A stretch of 64,000 nucleotides of DNA from Anaspis maculata. Its lineage: Eukaryota > Arthropoda > Insecta > Coleoptera > Scraptiidae. The translations under genes and the position numbers were made by a program. The notes below the pieces were generated by a model that did no database searches, had not been told where the DNA came from, and worked only from the letters and a program-made list of their open reading frames with translations. The stretch spans positions 10,615,262-10,679,261 of the forward strand of contig OX421962.1 of assembly GCA_949128115.1 (NCBI GenBank), written 5' to 3'. Of the stretch, positions 11,077-24,517 are shown piece by piece (position 1 is the first letter of the stretch; the number at the start of each line of letters is the position of its first letter).

Positions 11077-14000
11077 GATATTAGGCAATTTTTACCGAAT
11101 TCAAAGAATCATCCCATATTCTGGTCGGTCAGAAAAACTCGACCGACCGGGCATTTGCAAAAATCCGATCAGAATGAAACTTGGCACATGTAAAAAGCTC
11201 ACTCGGGGGAAAATTAGGCAGTTTTTACCTAATTAAAAAAATCATCCCTTATTCTGGTCGGTCAGAAAAAGTCGACCGACCAGGCATTTGCAAAAACCCG
11301 ATCGGGATGAAACTTGGCGCATGTGAAGAGCTCACTTGGGTGGATATTAGGCAATTTTTATCGAATCCAAAAAATCATCCCTTATTCTGGTCGGTCAGAA
11401 AAAGTCGACCGACCGGGCATTTGCAATAATCCGATCAGAATAAAACTTGGCACATGTAAGAAGCTCACTTGGAAGGATATTGGGCAGTTTTTACCAAATT
11501 AAAAAAATCATCCCTTATTCTGGTCGGTCAGAAAAAGTCGACCGACCGGGCATTTGCAATAATCCGATCAGAATGAAACTTGGCACATGTGAAAAGCTCA
11601 CTCGGCGGGATATTAGGCAGTTTTTACCGAATTAAAAAAATCATTCCTTATTCTGGTCGGTCAGAAAAATCCGACCGACCGGGCATTTGCAAAAATCCGA
11701 TCAGAATGAATTTTGGCACATGTGAAAAGCTCACTCGGGGGAAAATTAGGCAGTTTTTACCGAATTAAAAAAATCATCCCTTATTCTGGTCGGTCAGAAA
11801 AACCCGACCGACCGGGCATTTGCAAAAATCCGATCAGAATAAAACTTGGCAGATGTAAGAAGCTCACTTGGAAGGATATTGGGCAGTTTTTACCAAATTA
11901 AAAAAATCATCCCTTATTCTGGTCGGTCAGAAAAAGTCGACCGACCGGGCATTTGCAATAATCCGATCAGAATGAAACTTGGCACATGTGAAAAGCTCAC
12001 TCGGCGGGATATTAGGCAGTTTTTACCGAATTAAAAAAATCATTCCTTATTCTGGTCGGTCAGAAAAATCCGACCGACCGGGCATTTGCAAAAATCCGAT
12101 CAGAATGAAACTTGGCACATGTGAAAAGCTCACTCGGGGGAAAATTAGGCAGTTTTTACCGAATTAAAAAAATCATCCCTTATTCTGGTCGGTCAGAAAA
12201 ACCCGACCGACCGGGCATTTGCAATAATCCGATCAGAATAAAACTTGGCACATGTAAGAAGCTCACTTGGAAGGATATTGGGCAGTTTTTACCAAATTAA
12301 AAAAATCATCCCTTATTCTGGTCGGTCAGAAAAAGTCGACCGACCGGGCATTTGCAATAATCCGATCAGAATGAAACTTGGCACATGTGAAAAGCTCACT
12401 CGGCGGGATATTAGGCAGTTTTTACCGAATTAAAAAAATCATTCCTTATTCTGGTCGGTCAGAAAAATCCGACCGACCGGGCATTTGCAATAATCCGATC
12501 AGAATAAAACTTGGCAGATGTAAGAAGCTCACTTGGAAGGATATTGGGCAGTTTTTACCAAATTAAAAAAATCATCCCTTATTCTGGTCGGTCAGAAAAA
12601 GTCGACCGACCGGGCATTTGCAATAATCCGATCAGAATGAAACTTGGCACATGTGAAAAGCTCACTCGGCGGGATATTAGGCAGTTTTTACCGAATTAAA
12701 AAAATCATTCCTTATTCTGGTCGGTCAGAAAAACCCGACCGACCGGGCATTTGCAATAATCCGATCAGAATAAAACTTGGCAGATGTAAGAAGCTCACTT
12801 GGAAGGATATTGGGCAGTTTTTACCAAATTAAAAAAATCATCCCTTATTCTGGTCGGTCAGAAAAAGTCGACCGACCGGGCATTTGCAATAATAGGCCAG
12901 GCGGTATGTCGGTAAAATCACTACAATCTGGAAAAAACTCCGACCAAAGCTTTTATGGTGTCAAACTCTTCGTAAGGTCAGTAGTTATCTACCACTGAGT
13001 TTCCGCCCAAAAACGAGTTGTGCTGATTCCTCCACATCTGCGCGAAGGTAAAGGATGCCTCGAAAGTGCAAAAAGAGCTGTTAAACCTCCGTACTTTTTT
13101 GTTATATTTGCCTAAATGCAAACGTACAACTCTTACGCAAACATTGGAAGCATCTGTCATCATCTCTGTGCCAGTATTACTGTTGAAAAATAAGATTTCT
13201 TTGTGCGGATCAGATAAATCACATTTTATTGTTTTTCCACACAAGAAAACGATGGAGCAACATGTATTTTGGATGTTTTTCAATGACTTGTACTCACTGA
13301 GCCCATCTATGGCATTAAAATTTGAATAACAGCATTTTTGAAGATGTTGCCAGCAAAAAAGTGAATAATTTTCACCCGCCTGTTCAGCAGCAATTTTTTC
13401 AATTTTACCAAACACCGTTTGCGGAAATTTTATAAGGAATGGAAAGCTCAAACTCTTCTCTAACGATATCGTGCCTGGCTTAACCGCGGCACGCATTTGA
13501 AAGTCTAAAAAAACTATTTTTTTTTCGAGAGGTCCTGTTTCACCCGTGTGCGGCCGTGCCTACTTGACATAGACCGGACTGATTACACGAGCTTGGAAAT
13601 GTACTCTTTCCCAGCTTTAAAACGCGACCATTACTATTGCGACTTTGTACATTGATTTATGAAGAAATCATACATTATTTTATCATCAATGGTCGTGTTT
13701 CAAACCTGGCAGAGAGTACATTTCCAAGCTTGTGTAATCAGTCCGGTCTATGTCAAGTAGGCATGGCCACACGCGGGTAAAATAGAACCGCTCGAAAGAA
13801 ATCAGTTTCCTACACTCCCAAAAAGCGTGCCGCGGTTAAGCCAGATATAATATCATTAGAAAACAGTTCCAGCTTGTCATTTCCTATAAAATTTTCGAGA
13901 ACGGTGTTTGGTAAAATTGAAAAAACTCCTGCTGAACAGACGGGTAAAAATTATTCTCTTCTTAGCGGGCAACATCTTCCAAAATGCTGTTATTGAATTT

Positions 14001-17000
14001 TTAACGCCATAAATGGGCTCAGTGAGTACAAGTTATTAGGAAACATCCAAAATACATGTTGCTCCATCGTTTTCTTGTGTGGAAAAACAATTAAATATGA
14101 TTTATCTGACCCGCACAAAGAAATATTTTTTTTCAACAGTAAGACTGGCACAGAGATTATGACAAATGCTTCCAATGTTTGCGTTAGAGTTGTACGTTTG
14201 CATTGAGGCAAATAAAATGAAAAAATACTGGGGTTTAACAGGTCTTTTTGCACCTTCAAGACATCTTTTACCTTTGGGCAGATGTGGAGGAATTAGCACA
14301 ACTCGTTTTTGGGCGGAAACTCAGTGGTAGATACCTACTGACCTTACGAAGAGTTTGACACCACAAAAGCTTTGGTCGGAATTTTTTCCATCCAGAATGA
14401 CCTACCGCCTGGCCTATAATCCGATCAGAATGAAACTTGGCACATGTGAAAAGCTCACTCGGCGGGATATTAGGCAGTTTTTACCGAATTAAAAAAATCA
14501 TTCCTTATTCTGGTCGGTCAGAAAAATCCGACCGACCGGGCATTTGCAATAATCCGATCAGAATAAAACTTGGCAGATGTAAGAAGCTCACTTGGAAGGA
14601 TATTGGGCAGTTTTTACCAAATTAAAAAAATCATCCCTTATTCTGGTCGGTCAGAAAAAGTCGACCGACCGGGCATTTGCAATAATCCGATCAGAATGAA
14701 ACTTGGCACATGTGAAAAGCTCACTCGGCGGGATATTAGGCAGTTTTTACCGAATTAAAAAAATCATTCCTTATTCTGGTCGGTCAGAAAAACCCGACCG
14801 ACCGGGCATTTGCAATAATCCGATCAGAATAAAACTTGGCAGATGTAAGAAGCTCACTTGGAAGGATATTGGGCAGTTTTTACCAAATTAAAAAAATCAT
14901 CCCTTATTCTGGTCGGTCAGAAAAAGTCGACCGACCGGGCATTTGCAATAATCCGATCAGAATAAAACTTGGCAGATGTAAGAAGCTCACTTGGAAGGAT
15001 ATTGGGCAGTTTTTACCAAATTAAAAAAATCATCCCTTATTCTGGTCGGTCAGAAAAACCCGACCGACCGGGCATTTGCAAAAATCCGATCAGAATGAAA
15101 CTTGGCACATGTAAAAAGCTCACTCGGGGGAAAATTAGGCAGTTTTTACCTAATTAAAAAAATCATCCCTTATTCTGGTCGGTCAGAAAAAGTCGACCGA
15201 CCAGGCATTTGCAAAAACCCGATCGGGATGAAACTTGGCGCATGTGAAGAGCTCACTTGGGTGGATATTAGGCAATTTTTACCGAATTAAAAAAATCATC
15301 CCTTATTCTGGTCGGTCAGAAAAAGTCGACCGACCGGGCATTTGCAATAATCCGATCAGAATGAAACTTGGCACATGTGAAAAGCTCACTCGGCGGGATA
15401 TTAGGCAGTTTTTACCGAATTAAAAAAATCATTCCTTATTCTGGTCGGTCAGAAAAATCCGACCGACCGGGCATTTGCAAAAATCCGATCAGAATGAAAC
15501 TTGGCACATGTAAAAAGCTCACTCGGGGGAAAATTAGGCAGTTTTTACCTAATTAAAAAAATCATCCCTTATTCTGGTCGGTCAGAAAAAGTCGACCGAC
15601 CAGGCATTTGCAAAAACCCGATCGGGATGAAACTTGGCGCATGTGAAGAGCTCACTTGGGTGGATAATAGGCAATTTTTATCGAATCCAAAAAATCATCC
15701 CTTATTCTGGTCGGTCAGAAAAAGTCGACCGACCGGGCATTTGCAATAATCCGATCAGAATGAAACTTGGCACATGTGAAAAGCTCACTCGGCGGGAGAT
15801 TAGGCAGTTTTTACCGAATTAAAAAAATCATTCCTTATTCTGGTCGGTCAGAAAAATCCGACCGACCGGGCATTTGCAAAAATCCGATCAGAATGAAACT
15901 TGGCACATGTGAAAAGCTCACTCGGGGGAAAATTAGGCAGTTTTTACCGAATTAAAAAAATCATCCCTTATTCTGGTCGGTCAGAAAAACCCGACCGACC
16001 GGGCATTTGCAATAATCCGATCAGAATAAAACTTGGCACATGTAAGAAGCTCACTTGGAAGGATATTGGGCAGTTTTTACCAAATTAAAAAAATCATCCC
16101 TTATTCTGGTCGGTCAGAAAAAGTCGACCGACCGGGCATTTGCAATAATCCGATCAGAATGAAACTTGGCACATGTGAAAAGCTCACTCGGCGGGATATT
16201 AGGCAGTTTTTACCGAATTAAAAAAATCATTCCTTATTCTGGTCGGTCAGAAAAATCCGACCGACCGGGCATTTGCAATAATCCGATCAGAATAAAACTT
16301 GGCAGATGTAAGAAGCTCACTTGGAAGGATATTGGGCAGTTTTTACCAAATTAAAAAAATCATCCCTTATTCTGGTCGGTCAGAAAAAGTCGACCGACCG
16401 GGCATTTGCAATAATCCGATCAGAATGAAACTTGGCACATGTGAAAAGCTCACTCGGCGGGATATTAGGCAGTTTTTACCGAATTAAAAAAATCATTCCT
16501 TATTCTGGTCGGTCAGAAAAACCCGACCGACCGGGCATTTGCAATAATCCGATCAGAATAAAACTTGGCAGATGTAAGAAGCTCACTTGGAAGGATATTG
16601 GGCAGTTTTTACCAAATTAAAAAAATCATCCCTTATTCTGGTCGGGCAGAAAAAGTCGACCGACCGGGCATTTGCAATAATCCGATCAGAATGAAACTTG
16701 GCACATGTGAAAAGCTCACTCGGCGGGATATTAGGCAGTTTTTACCGAATTAAAAAAATCATTCCTTATTCTGGTCGGTCAGAAAAATCCGACCGACCGG
16801 GCATTTGCAATAATCCGATCAGAATAAAACTTGGCAGATGTAAGAAGCTCACTTGGAAGGATATTGGGCAGTTTTTACCAAATTAAAAAAATCATCCCTT
16901 ATTCTGGTCGGTCAGAAAAAGTCGACCGACCGGGCATTTGCAATAATCCGATCAGAATGAAACTTGGCACATGTGAAAAGCTCACTCGGCGGGATATTAG

Positions 17001-20000
17001 GCAGTTTTTACCGAATTAAAAAAATCATTCCTTATTCTGGTCGGTCAGAAAAATCCGACCGACCGGGCATTTGCAAAAATCCGATCAGAATGAAACTTGG
17101 CACATGTAAAAAGCTCACTCGGGGGAAAATTAGGCAGTTTTTACCTAATTAAAAAAATCATCCCTTATTCTGGTCGGTCAGAAAAAGTCGACCGACCAGG
17201 CATTTGCAAAAACCCGATCGGGATGAAACTTGGCGCATGTGAAGAGCTCACTTGGGTGGATAATAGGCAATTTTTATCGAATCCAAAGAATCATCCCTTA
17301 TTCTGGTCGGTCAGAAAAAGTCGACCGACCGGGCATTTGCAATAATCCGATCAGAATGAAACTTGGCACATGTGAAAAGCTCACTCGGCGGGAGATTAGG
17401 CAGTTTTTACCGAATTAAAAAAATCATTCCTTATTCTGGTCGGTCAGAAAAATCCGACCGACCGGGCATTTGCAATAATCCGATCAGAATAAAACTTGGC
17501 AGATGTAAGAAGCTCACTTGGAAGGATATTGGGCAGTTTTTACCAAATTAAAAAAATCATCCCTTATTCTGGTCGGTCAGAAAAAGTCGACCGACCGGGC
17601 ATTTGCAATAATCCGATCAGAATGAAACTTGGCACATGTGAAAAGCTCACTCGGCGGGATATTAGGCAGTTTTTACCGAATTAAAAAAATCATTCCTTAT
17701 TCTGGTCGGTCAGAAAAATCCGACCGACCGGGCATTTGCAAAAATCCGATCAGAATGAAACTTGGCACATGTAAAAAGCTCACTCGGGGGAAAATTAGGC
17801 AGTTTTTACCTAATTAAAAAAATCATCCCTTATTCTGGTCGGTCAGAAAAAGTCGACCGACCAGGCATTTGCAAAAACCCGATCGGGATGAAACTTGGCG
17901 CATGTGAAGAGCTCACTTGGGTGGATATTAGGCAATTTTTATCGAATCCAAAAAATCATCCCTTATTCTGGTCGGTCAGAAAAATCCGACCGACCGGGCA
18001 TTTGCAAAAATCCGATCAGAATGAAACTTGGCACATGTGAAAAGCTCACTCGGGGGAAAATTAGGCAGTTTTTACCGAATTAAAAAAATCATCCCTTATT
18101 CTGGTCGATCAGAAAAACCCGACCGACCGGGCATTTGCAATAATCCGATCAGAATAAAACTTGGCACATGTAAGAAGCTCACTTGGAAGGATATTGGGCA
18201 GTTTTTACCAAATTAAAAAAATCATCCCTTATTCTGGTCGGTCAGAAAAAGTCGACCGACCGGGCATTTGCAATAATCCGATCAGAATGAAACTTGGCAC
18301 ATGTGAAAAGCTCACTCGGCGGGATATTAGGCAGTTTTTACCGAATTAAAAAAATCATCCCTTATTCTGGTCGGTCAGAAAAATCCGACCGACCGGGCAT
18401 TTGCAAAAATCCGATCAGAATGAAACTTGGCACATGTAAAAAGCTCACTCGGGGAAAAATTAGGCGGTTTTTACCTAATTAAAAAAATCATCCCTTATTC
18501 TGGTCGGTCAGAAAAAGTCGACCGACCAGGCATTTGCAAAAACCCGATCGGGATGAAACTTGGCGCATGTGAAGAGCTCACTTGGGTGGATATTAGGCAA
18601 TTTTTATCGAATCCAAAAAATCATCCCTTATTCTGGTCGGTCAGAAAAAGTCGACCGACCGGGCATTTGCAATAATCCGATCAGAATGAAACTTGGCACA
18701 TGTGAAAAGCTCACTCGGCGGGATATTAGGCAGTTTTTACCGAATTAAAAAAATCATCCCTTATTCTGGTCGGTCAGAAAAATCCGACCGACCGGGCATT
18801 TGCAAAAATCCGATCAGAATGAAACTTGGCACATGTAAAAAGCTCACTCGGGGAAAAATTAGGCAGTTTTTACCTAATTAAAAAAATCATCCCTTATTCT
18901 GGTCGGTCAGAAAAAGTCGACCGACCAGGCATTTGCAAAAACCCGATCGGGATGAAACTTGGCGCATGTGAAGAGCTCACTTGGGTGGATATTAGGCAAT
19001 TTTTATCGAATCCAAAAAATCATCCCTTATTCTGGTCGGTCAGAAAATGTCGACCGACCGGGCATTTGCAATAATCCGATCAGAATGAAACTTGGCACAT
19101 GTGAAAAGCTCACTCGGCGGGATATTAGGCAGTTTTTACCGAATTAAAAAAATCATCCCTTATTCTGGTCGGTCAGAAAAATCCGACCGACCGGGCATTT
19201 GCAAAAATCCGATCAGAATGAAACTTGGCACATGTAAAAAGCTCACTCGGGGGAAAATTAGGCAGTTTTTACCTAATTAAAAAAATCATCCCTTATTCTG
19301 GTCGGTCAGAAAAAGTCGACCGACCAGGCTTTTGCAAAAACCCGATCGGGATGAAACTTGGCGCATGTGAAGAGCTCACTTGGGTGGATATTAGGCAATT
19401 TTTATCGAATCCAAAAAATCATCCCTTATTCTGGTCGGTCAGAAAATGTCGACCGACCGGGCATTTGCAATAATCCGATCAGAATGAAACTTGGCACATG
19501 TGAAAAGCTCACTCGGCGGGATATTAGGCAGTTTTTACCGAATTAAAAAAATCATCCCTTATTCTGGTCGGTCAGAAAAATCCGACCGACCGGGCATTTG
19601 CAAAAATCCGATCAGAATGAAACTTGGCACATGTAAAAAGCTCACTCGGGGGAAAATTAGGCAGTTTTTACCTAATTAAAAAAATCATCCCTTATTCTGG
19701 TCGGTCAGAAAAAGTCGACCGACCAGGCATTTGCAAAAACCCGATCGGGATGAAACTTGGCGCATGTGAAGAGCTCACTTGGGTGGATATTAGGCAATTT
19801 TTATCGAATCCAAAAAATCATCCCTTATTCTGGTCGGTCAGAAAATGTCGACCGACCGGGCATTTGCAATAATCCGATCAGAATGAAACTTGGCACATGT
19901 GAAAAGCTCACTCGGCGGGATATTAGGCAGTTTTTACCGAATTAAAAAAATCATCCCTTATTCTGGTCGGTCAGAAAAATCCGACCGACCGGGCATTTGC

Positions 20001-22320
20001 AAAAATCCGATCAGAATGAAACTTGGCACATGTAAAAAGCTCACTCGGGGGAAAATTAGGCAGTTTTTACCTAATTAAAAAAATCATCCCTTATTCTGGT
20101 CGGTCAGAAAAAGTCGACCGACCAGGCTTTTGCAAAAACCCGATCGGGATGAAACTTGGCGCATGTGAAGAGCTCACTTGGGTGGATATTAGGCAATTTT
20201 TATCGAATCCAAAAAATCATCCCTTATTCTGGTCGGTCAGAAAAAGTCGACCGACCGGGCATTTGCAATAATCCGATCAGAATGAAACTTGGCACATGTG
20301 AAAAGCTCACTCGGCGGGATATTAGGCAGTTTTTACCGAATTAAAAAAATCATCCCTTATTCTGGTCGGTCAGAAAAATCCGACCGACCGGGCATTTGCA
20401 AAAATCCGATCAGAATGAAACTTGGCACATGTAAAAAGCTCACTCGGGGGAAAATTAGGCAGTTTTTACCTAATTAAAAAAATCATCCCTTATTCTGGTC
20501 GGTCAGAAAAAGTCGACCGACCAGGCATTTGCAAAAACCCGATCGGGATGAAACTTGGCGCATGTGAAGAGCTCACTTGGGTGGATATTAGGCAATTTTT
20601 ATCGAATCCAAAAAATCATCCCTTATTCTGGTCGGTCAGAAAATGTCGACCGACCGGGCATTTGCAATAATCCGATCAGAATGAAACTTGGCACATGTGA
20701 AAAGCTCACTCGGGGGAAAATTAGGCAGTTTTTACCTAATTGAAAAAATCATCCCTTATTCTGGTCGGTCAGAAAAAGTCGACCGACCAGGCATTTGCAA
20801 AAACCCGATCGGGATGAAACTTGGCGCATGTGAAGAGCTCACTTGGGTGGATATTAGGCAATTTTTATCGAATCCAAAAAATCATCCCTTATTCTGGTCG
20901 GTCAGAAAAAGTCGACCGACCGGGCATTTGCAATAATCCGATCAGAATGAAACTTGGCACATGTGAAAAGCTCACTCGGCGGGATATTAGGCAGTTTTTA
21001 CCGAATTAAAAAAATCATCCCTTATTCTGGTCGGTCAGAAAAATCCGACCGACCGGGCATTTGCAAAAATCCGATCAGAATGAAACTTGGCACATGTAAA
21101 AAGCTCACTTGGGGGAAAATTAGGCAGTTTTTACCTAATTAAAAAAATCATCCCTTATTCTGGTCGGTCAGAAAAAGTCGACCGACCAGGCATTTGCAAA
21201 AACCCGATCGGGATGAAACTTGGCGCATGTGAAGAGCTCACTTGGGTGGATATTAGGCAATTTTTATCGAATCCAAAAAATCATCCCTTATTCTGGTCGG
21301 TCAGAAAAAGTCGACCGACCGGGCATTTGCAATAATCCGATCAGAATGAAACTTGGCACATGTGAAAAGCTCACTCGGCGGGATATTAGGCAGTTTTCAC
21401 CGAATTAAAAAAATCATCCCTTATTCTGGTCGGTCAGAAAAATCCGACCGACCGGGCATTTGCAAAAATCCGATCAGAATGAAACTTGGCACATGTAAAA
21501 AGCTCACTCGGGGGAAAATTAGGCAGTTTTTACCTAATTAAAAAAATCATCCCTTATTCTGGTCGGTCAGAAAAAGTCGACCGACCAGGCATTTGCAAAA
21601 ACCCGATCGGGATGAAACTTGGCGCATGTGAAGAGCTCACTTGGGTGGATATTAGGCAATTTTTATCGAATCCAAAAAATCATCCCTTATTCTGGTCGGT
21701 CAGAAAATGTCGACCGACCGGGCATTTGCAATAATCCGATCAGAATGAAACTTGGCACATGTGAAAAGCTCACTCGGGGGAAAATTAGGCAGTTTTTACC
21801 TAATTGAAAAAATCATCCCTTATTCTGGTCGGTCAGAAAAAGTCGACCGACCAGGCATTTGCAAAAACCCGATCGGGATAAAACTTGGCGCATGTGAAGA
21901 GCTCACTTGGGTGGATATTAGGCAATTTTTATCGAATCCAAAAAATCATCCCTTATTCTGGTCGGTCAGAAAAAGTCGACCGACCGGGCATTTGCAATAA
22001 TCCGATCAGAATGAAACTTGGCACATGTGAAAAGCTCACTCGGGGGGATATTAGGCAGTTTTTACCGAATTAAAAAAATCATCCCTTATTCTGGTCGGTC
22101 AGAAAAATCCGACCGACCGGGCATTTGCAAAAATCCGATCAGAATGAAACTTGGCACATGTAAAAAGCTCACTCGGGGGAAAATTAGGCAGTTTTTACCT
22201 AATTAAAAAAATCATCCCTTATTCTGGTCGGTCAGAAAAACTCGACCGACCGGGCATTTGCAAAAACCCGAACGGGATGAAACTTGGCGCATGTGAAGAG
22301 CTCACTTGGGTGGATATTAG
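11077..22320 (+). repeat. 133-bp satellite array, ~73 monomers, with higher-order structure
   Basis: Monomers repeat with an exact 133-bp period from 11077 to 12893 and resume from 14416 to 22320 after an inserted element. The last monomer is cut at 22320. Every monomer carries the inverted repeat GGTCGGTC ... GACCGACC. Four types are distinguished after GAGCTCA/AAGCTCA by CTCGGGGGAAAATTAGG (K), CTTGGGTGGATATTAGG (W), CTTGGAAGGATATTGGG (R) and CTCGGCGGGATATTAGG (G). The left part is mainly R-G dimers (266 bp) and K-R-G trimers; from 18427 on it is mainly K-W-G trimers (399 bp). Since 133 is not a multiple of three, the ~62-codon frames in each monomer shift register and do not join; the array is non-coding. 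Confidence 0.97.
12894..14415. mobile_element. 1.5-kb foldback element inserted in the satellite
   Basis: Both ends read AGGCCAGGCGGTA inwards, and the arms match for roughly 600 bp each around a centre near 13655 (for example GACATAGACCGGACTGATTA on the left and its complement near 13745). Direct ATAAT flanks (12889-12893 and 14416-14420) agree with the satellite text CAATAATCCGATC being split. If the tip is taken as TAGGCC, the duplication is TAA instead. Open frames in the arms (minus 12978-13496, plus 13066-13329) are mirrored by frames in the other arm and show no domain, so I do not call genes. Family unknown. Confidence 0.9.
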
Positions 22321-22737
22321 ACATGAGATATTGTTGCATGAATTCACACATGGCTCCAAACACGCGATTATTTTTGAATCTCAATACTTCAATACCTGCG
22401 CACAAGCTGCGAGAAAAGGTAATCGCCTATATGAGAAGGCCTGCTTTCCCTTCCATGTTGATGAAATCCAGCAAAGAAAAATTAAAAATCTATTTATTTT
22501 CATCCAACACTTCTCAATCATCCTTCATTTCCTTACTATGATTGGTCAACTACTCATCTACCTGAATTCTGGGGCAATAAAACCATTAGAAGCGACGGTG
22601 GCAGAATACAAAGGTGTCGGCACGAAACAATGATATCGGCGCTCAAGGGTCTTGGCCTGGTTCCCGAAACGCTGTACCGCTACTTGTACCTACCTACTCT
22701 TCAACGCATTCCAAACGGGAAGGCGCTTTTGTCCTCG
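22321..22737. other. Unique-looking sequence after the satellite
   Basis: The satellite text stops abruptly inside a W monomer at 22320. The following ~400 bp shows no repeat or domain that I recognise. The frame running from the satellite into it is an accident of the junction. Confidence 0.5.
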
Positions 22738-22804
22738 CTTTGTCCGTCTGTCCGTCCGTCCTTCTGTCCGTTCGTCTGTCTGTCTGTCTGTCTGTCCGTC
22801 TGTC
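22738..22804 (+). repeat. Microsatellite, (TCTG/TCCG)n
   Basis: Imperfect tetranucleotide repeats (GTCCGTCTGTCTGTC-type) extend over about 65 bp. Similar GTCTGTCTGTC tracts occur in the dispersed repeats at 5690, 24700 and 63390. Confidence 0.85.
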
Positions 22805-22825
22805 ACAGCATCTAGTCCTAAACGA

Positions 22826-23915
22826 AAAGGTTTTTGCGAAACATTTTCGTTCCAATGGGTAGCTCATGACCTTGTATTCTAAACCAAGAAAATTTTTGGC
22901 GAAATAATGATAAACAATTACAATAATAACAATTTAGTGTGGCGCGGCATCGATGTTGAATGCTGCATTTCAGAAGCCGGCCTGATGTCGAAAGTTATCA
23001 CATATGCGAGGAACAGTGGCGTATTTAGAGATTTGTGAAGGGGGGGGGCAAGGTGATTTTTTTTTAAATAAAGTTACGTGAGAAGAGAAGGGGTTTGCGG
23101 GAGGGGGGGTTGAACAGAAGGCAGACAAAATGCCTCCATCCATCAATAAACAGCAAAGATTTGGACTAATAGTGATTATTGTGTAGAAGGGTAGAACCTT
23201 ATCACGTATTATACAACAAAATTAAGTATACATTTTTGAATTTTCAACATTATTGAAGCGCGCCTGTTCTTTTGCCAGTATACCTTCTTCTTATTATTAT
23301 CACAGATAGATAGAAGGAGGGGGCACATGCCTCCCATGCCACTACCATAAATACGCCACTGGCGAAGGAATACCCGATCTTATCATTCTACAATAATACA
23401 AATGCGGAGTTATATTGAGAGGAGAATTTGAACTTCATTTCAATAAAAATTCCACATCGGTGCGAGGTACAGGTCAATAGTTGTGAATTTTTGAAAATGA
23501 CTCCGAAGCTACGGCTCGGCTGCAAATGATTATTCGTTGCTTGCTGGTGCTGGATATACTTTCCTCCGAACAAAACGAAATCCAATACAGAAAATATTTC
23601 AACTCGAATGGGTAGCTCATGGCCTTGGTACACAAACCAAGAAAAATCTTCCCGAAATAATTACAATAATAACATTTTGGTGTGAGGCGGCTTCGCCGAT
23701 TAAGTGCTGGAATTCGCATTTAGATGTAGAAAGTTGCGATATGCGGATAACTACATGTTCTTATGAATATACATCACTACATGTAAGGGATGATATTTAT
23801 AGAACAATTTGAACTTTCTTTCAACAAAAACTCCACTTCGATACGACCGTCGGGTCAATTGTTATGAATTTTTAAAAACGACCGCAAAGCTACGGCTCGG
23901 CGCATACGCGGCCCT
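22826..23915 (+). repeat. Diverged direct duplications around a MITE
   Basis: Text at 22826-23000 (with AATGGGTAGCTCATG, AAACCAAGAAAA and ACAATAATAACA) recurs diverged at 23570-23770. Text at 23405-23530 (ending GCTACGGCTCGGC) recurs at 23796-23910. This is an old dispersed or locally duplicated repeat, non-coding, into which the hAT-like MITE inserted. Confidence 0.65.
23014..23361. mobile_element. 348-bp hAT-like MITE
   Basis: Terminal inverted repeats are CAGTGGCGTATTTA on the left and TAAATACGCCACTG on the right, a typical hAT terminus. The flanks are near-identical: GCGAGGAA (23006-23013) and GCGAAGGA (from 23362), consistent with a decayed 8-bp target duplication. The interior has G-rich runs and no coding capacity. 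Confidence 0.85.
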
Positions 23916-23947
23916 ACAAATTTGCGTGCCATAATAGTATATTATGT

Positions 23948-24060
23948 ACCAAGGTTTAGAAAGTATTATTATAGCTGAAGCGCGCCAGTTTAGATCCCGA
24001 AGCGCAGCTGAGGGATATGATATAAGGCGCTGAAGCTATAATAATTTTCTAGACCGTGGT
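23948..24060. mobile_element. 113-bp hairpin MITE
   Basis: The left arm (ACCAAGGTTTAGAAA, then TATTATAGCTGAAGCGC) is inverted on the right as GGCGCTGAAGCTATAATAAT followed by TCTAGACCGTGGT. The two arms form an almost complete hairpin. No clear target duplication and no family assignment. Confidence 0.6.
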
Positions 24061-24517
24061 TTATATAGAGTTTTTTTTACTACTCCAAAATGGCCATCCT
24101 AGTTAAGGAACAGGTTAATAATGATGTACTTCACGGCTAGTAGTGAAAAAACACTATTTTTTAACATTTTGAAATAGCCAATACTTGGTACCTGAAAGAT
24201 AATGTCACTCAAAGTACCAAACATGTTCGTTCAATAACAAAAAAAAATAGGCAGGTATCACGAAAAATCATGTGACTACCATTTTTTTCGGTTTTTCGAT
24301 GAAAAGAATTGTTTTAATTCAAAAATAAACCCGATATTCGTGTTCAGGAGGTCGAAATCAGTTGAAAAACATTTTTTATCTATTCCCGTATCGTACTGGC
24401 CACTTTTCGACACGCAAACCCGTGTCGTACTAGCGCTTGACTTTTATGATACTGAAAGGCATTTCCACCTCTAGAATTTTCGAATTTCTTCCAAATATTT
24501 GCGGCAAAATAGATAAA

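Noticed and set aside
12978..13496. 172-codon minus-strand frame in the satellite-embedded foldback
   Set aside because: The mirrored arm holds broken versions of the same text, no domain is recognisable, and palindromic DNA readily yields such frames.
11077..22320. CRISPR-like array of repeats
   Set aside because: There are no variable spacers between constant repeats; whole 133-bp monomers are head-to-tail and the context is eukaryotic.
11077..22320. Hammerhead ribozyme in the satellite
   Set aside because: Some animal satellites encode hammerheads, but I found no CUGANGA...GAAA core on either strand of the monomer. The only hairpin is GGTCGGTC/GACCGACC.
11181..22472. Dozens of ~62-82-codon frames in the satellite (MAHVKSSLGG-type peptides)
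   Set aside because: They recur every 133 bp in successive frames, because 133 is not a multiple of three. Each ends within its neighbour and none joins into a protein; they are translations of a non-coding satellite.
22151..22633. 160-codon plus-strand frame
   Set aside because: It begins in the satellite and runs into unrelated sequence after the array ends; it has no domain and is a junction artefact.
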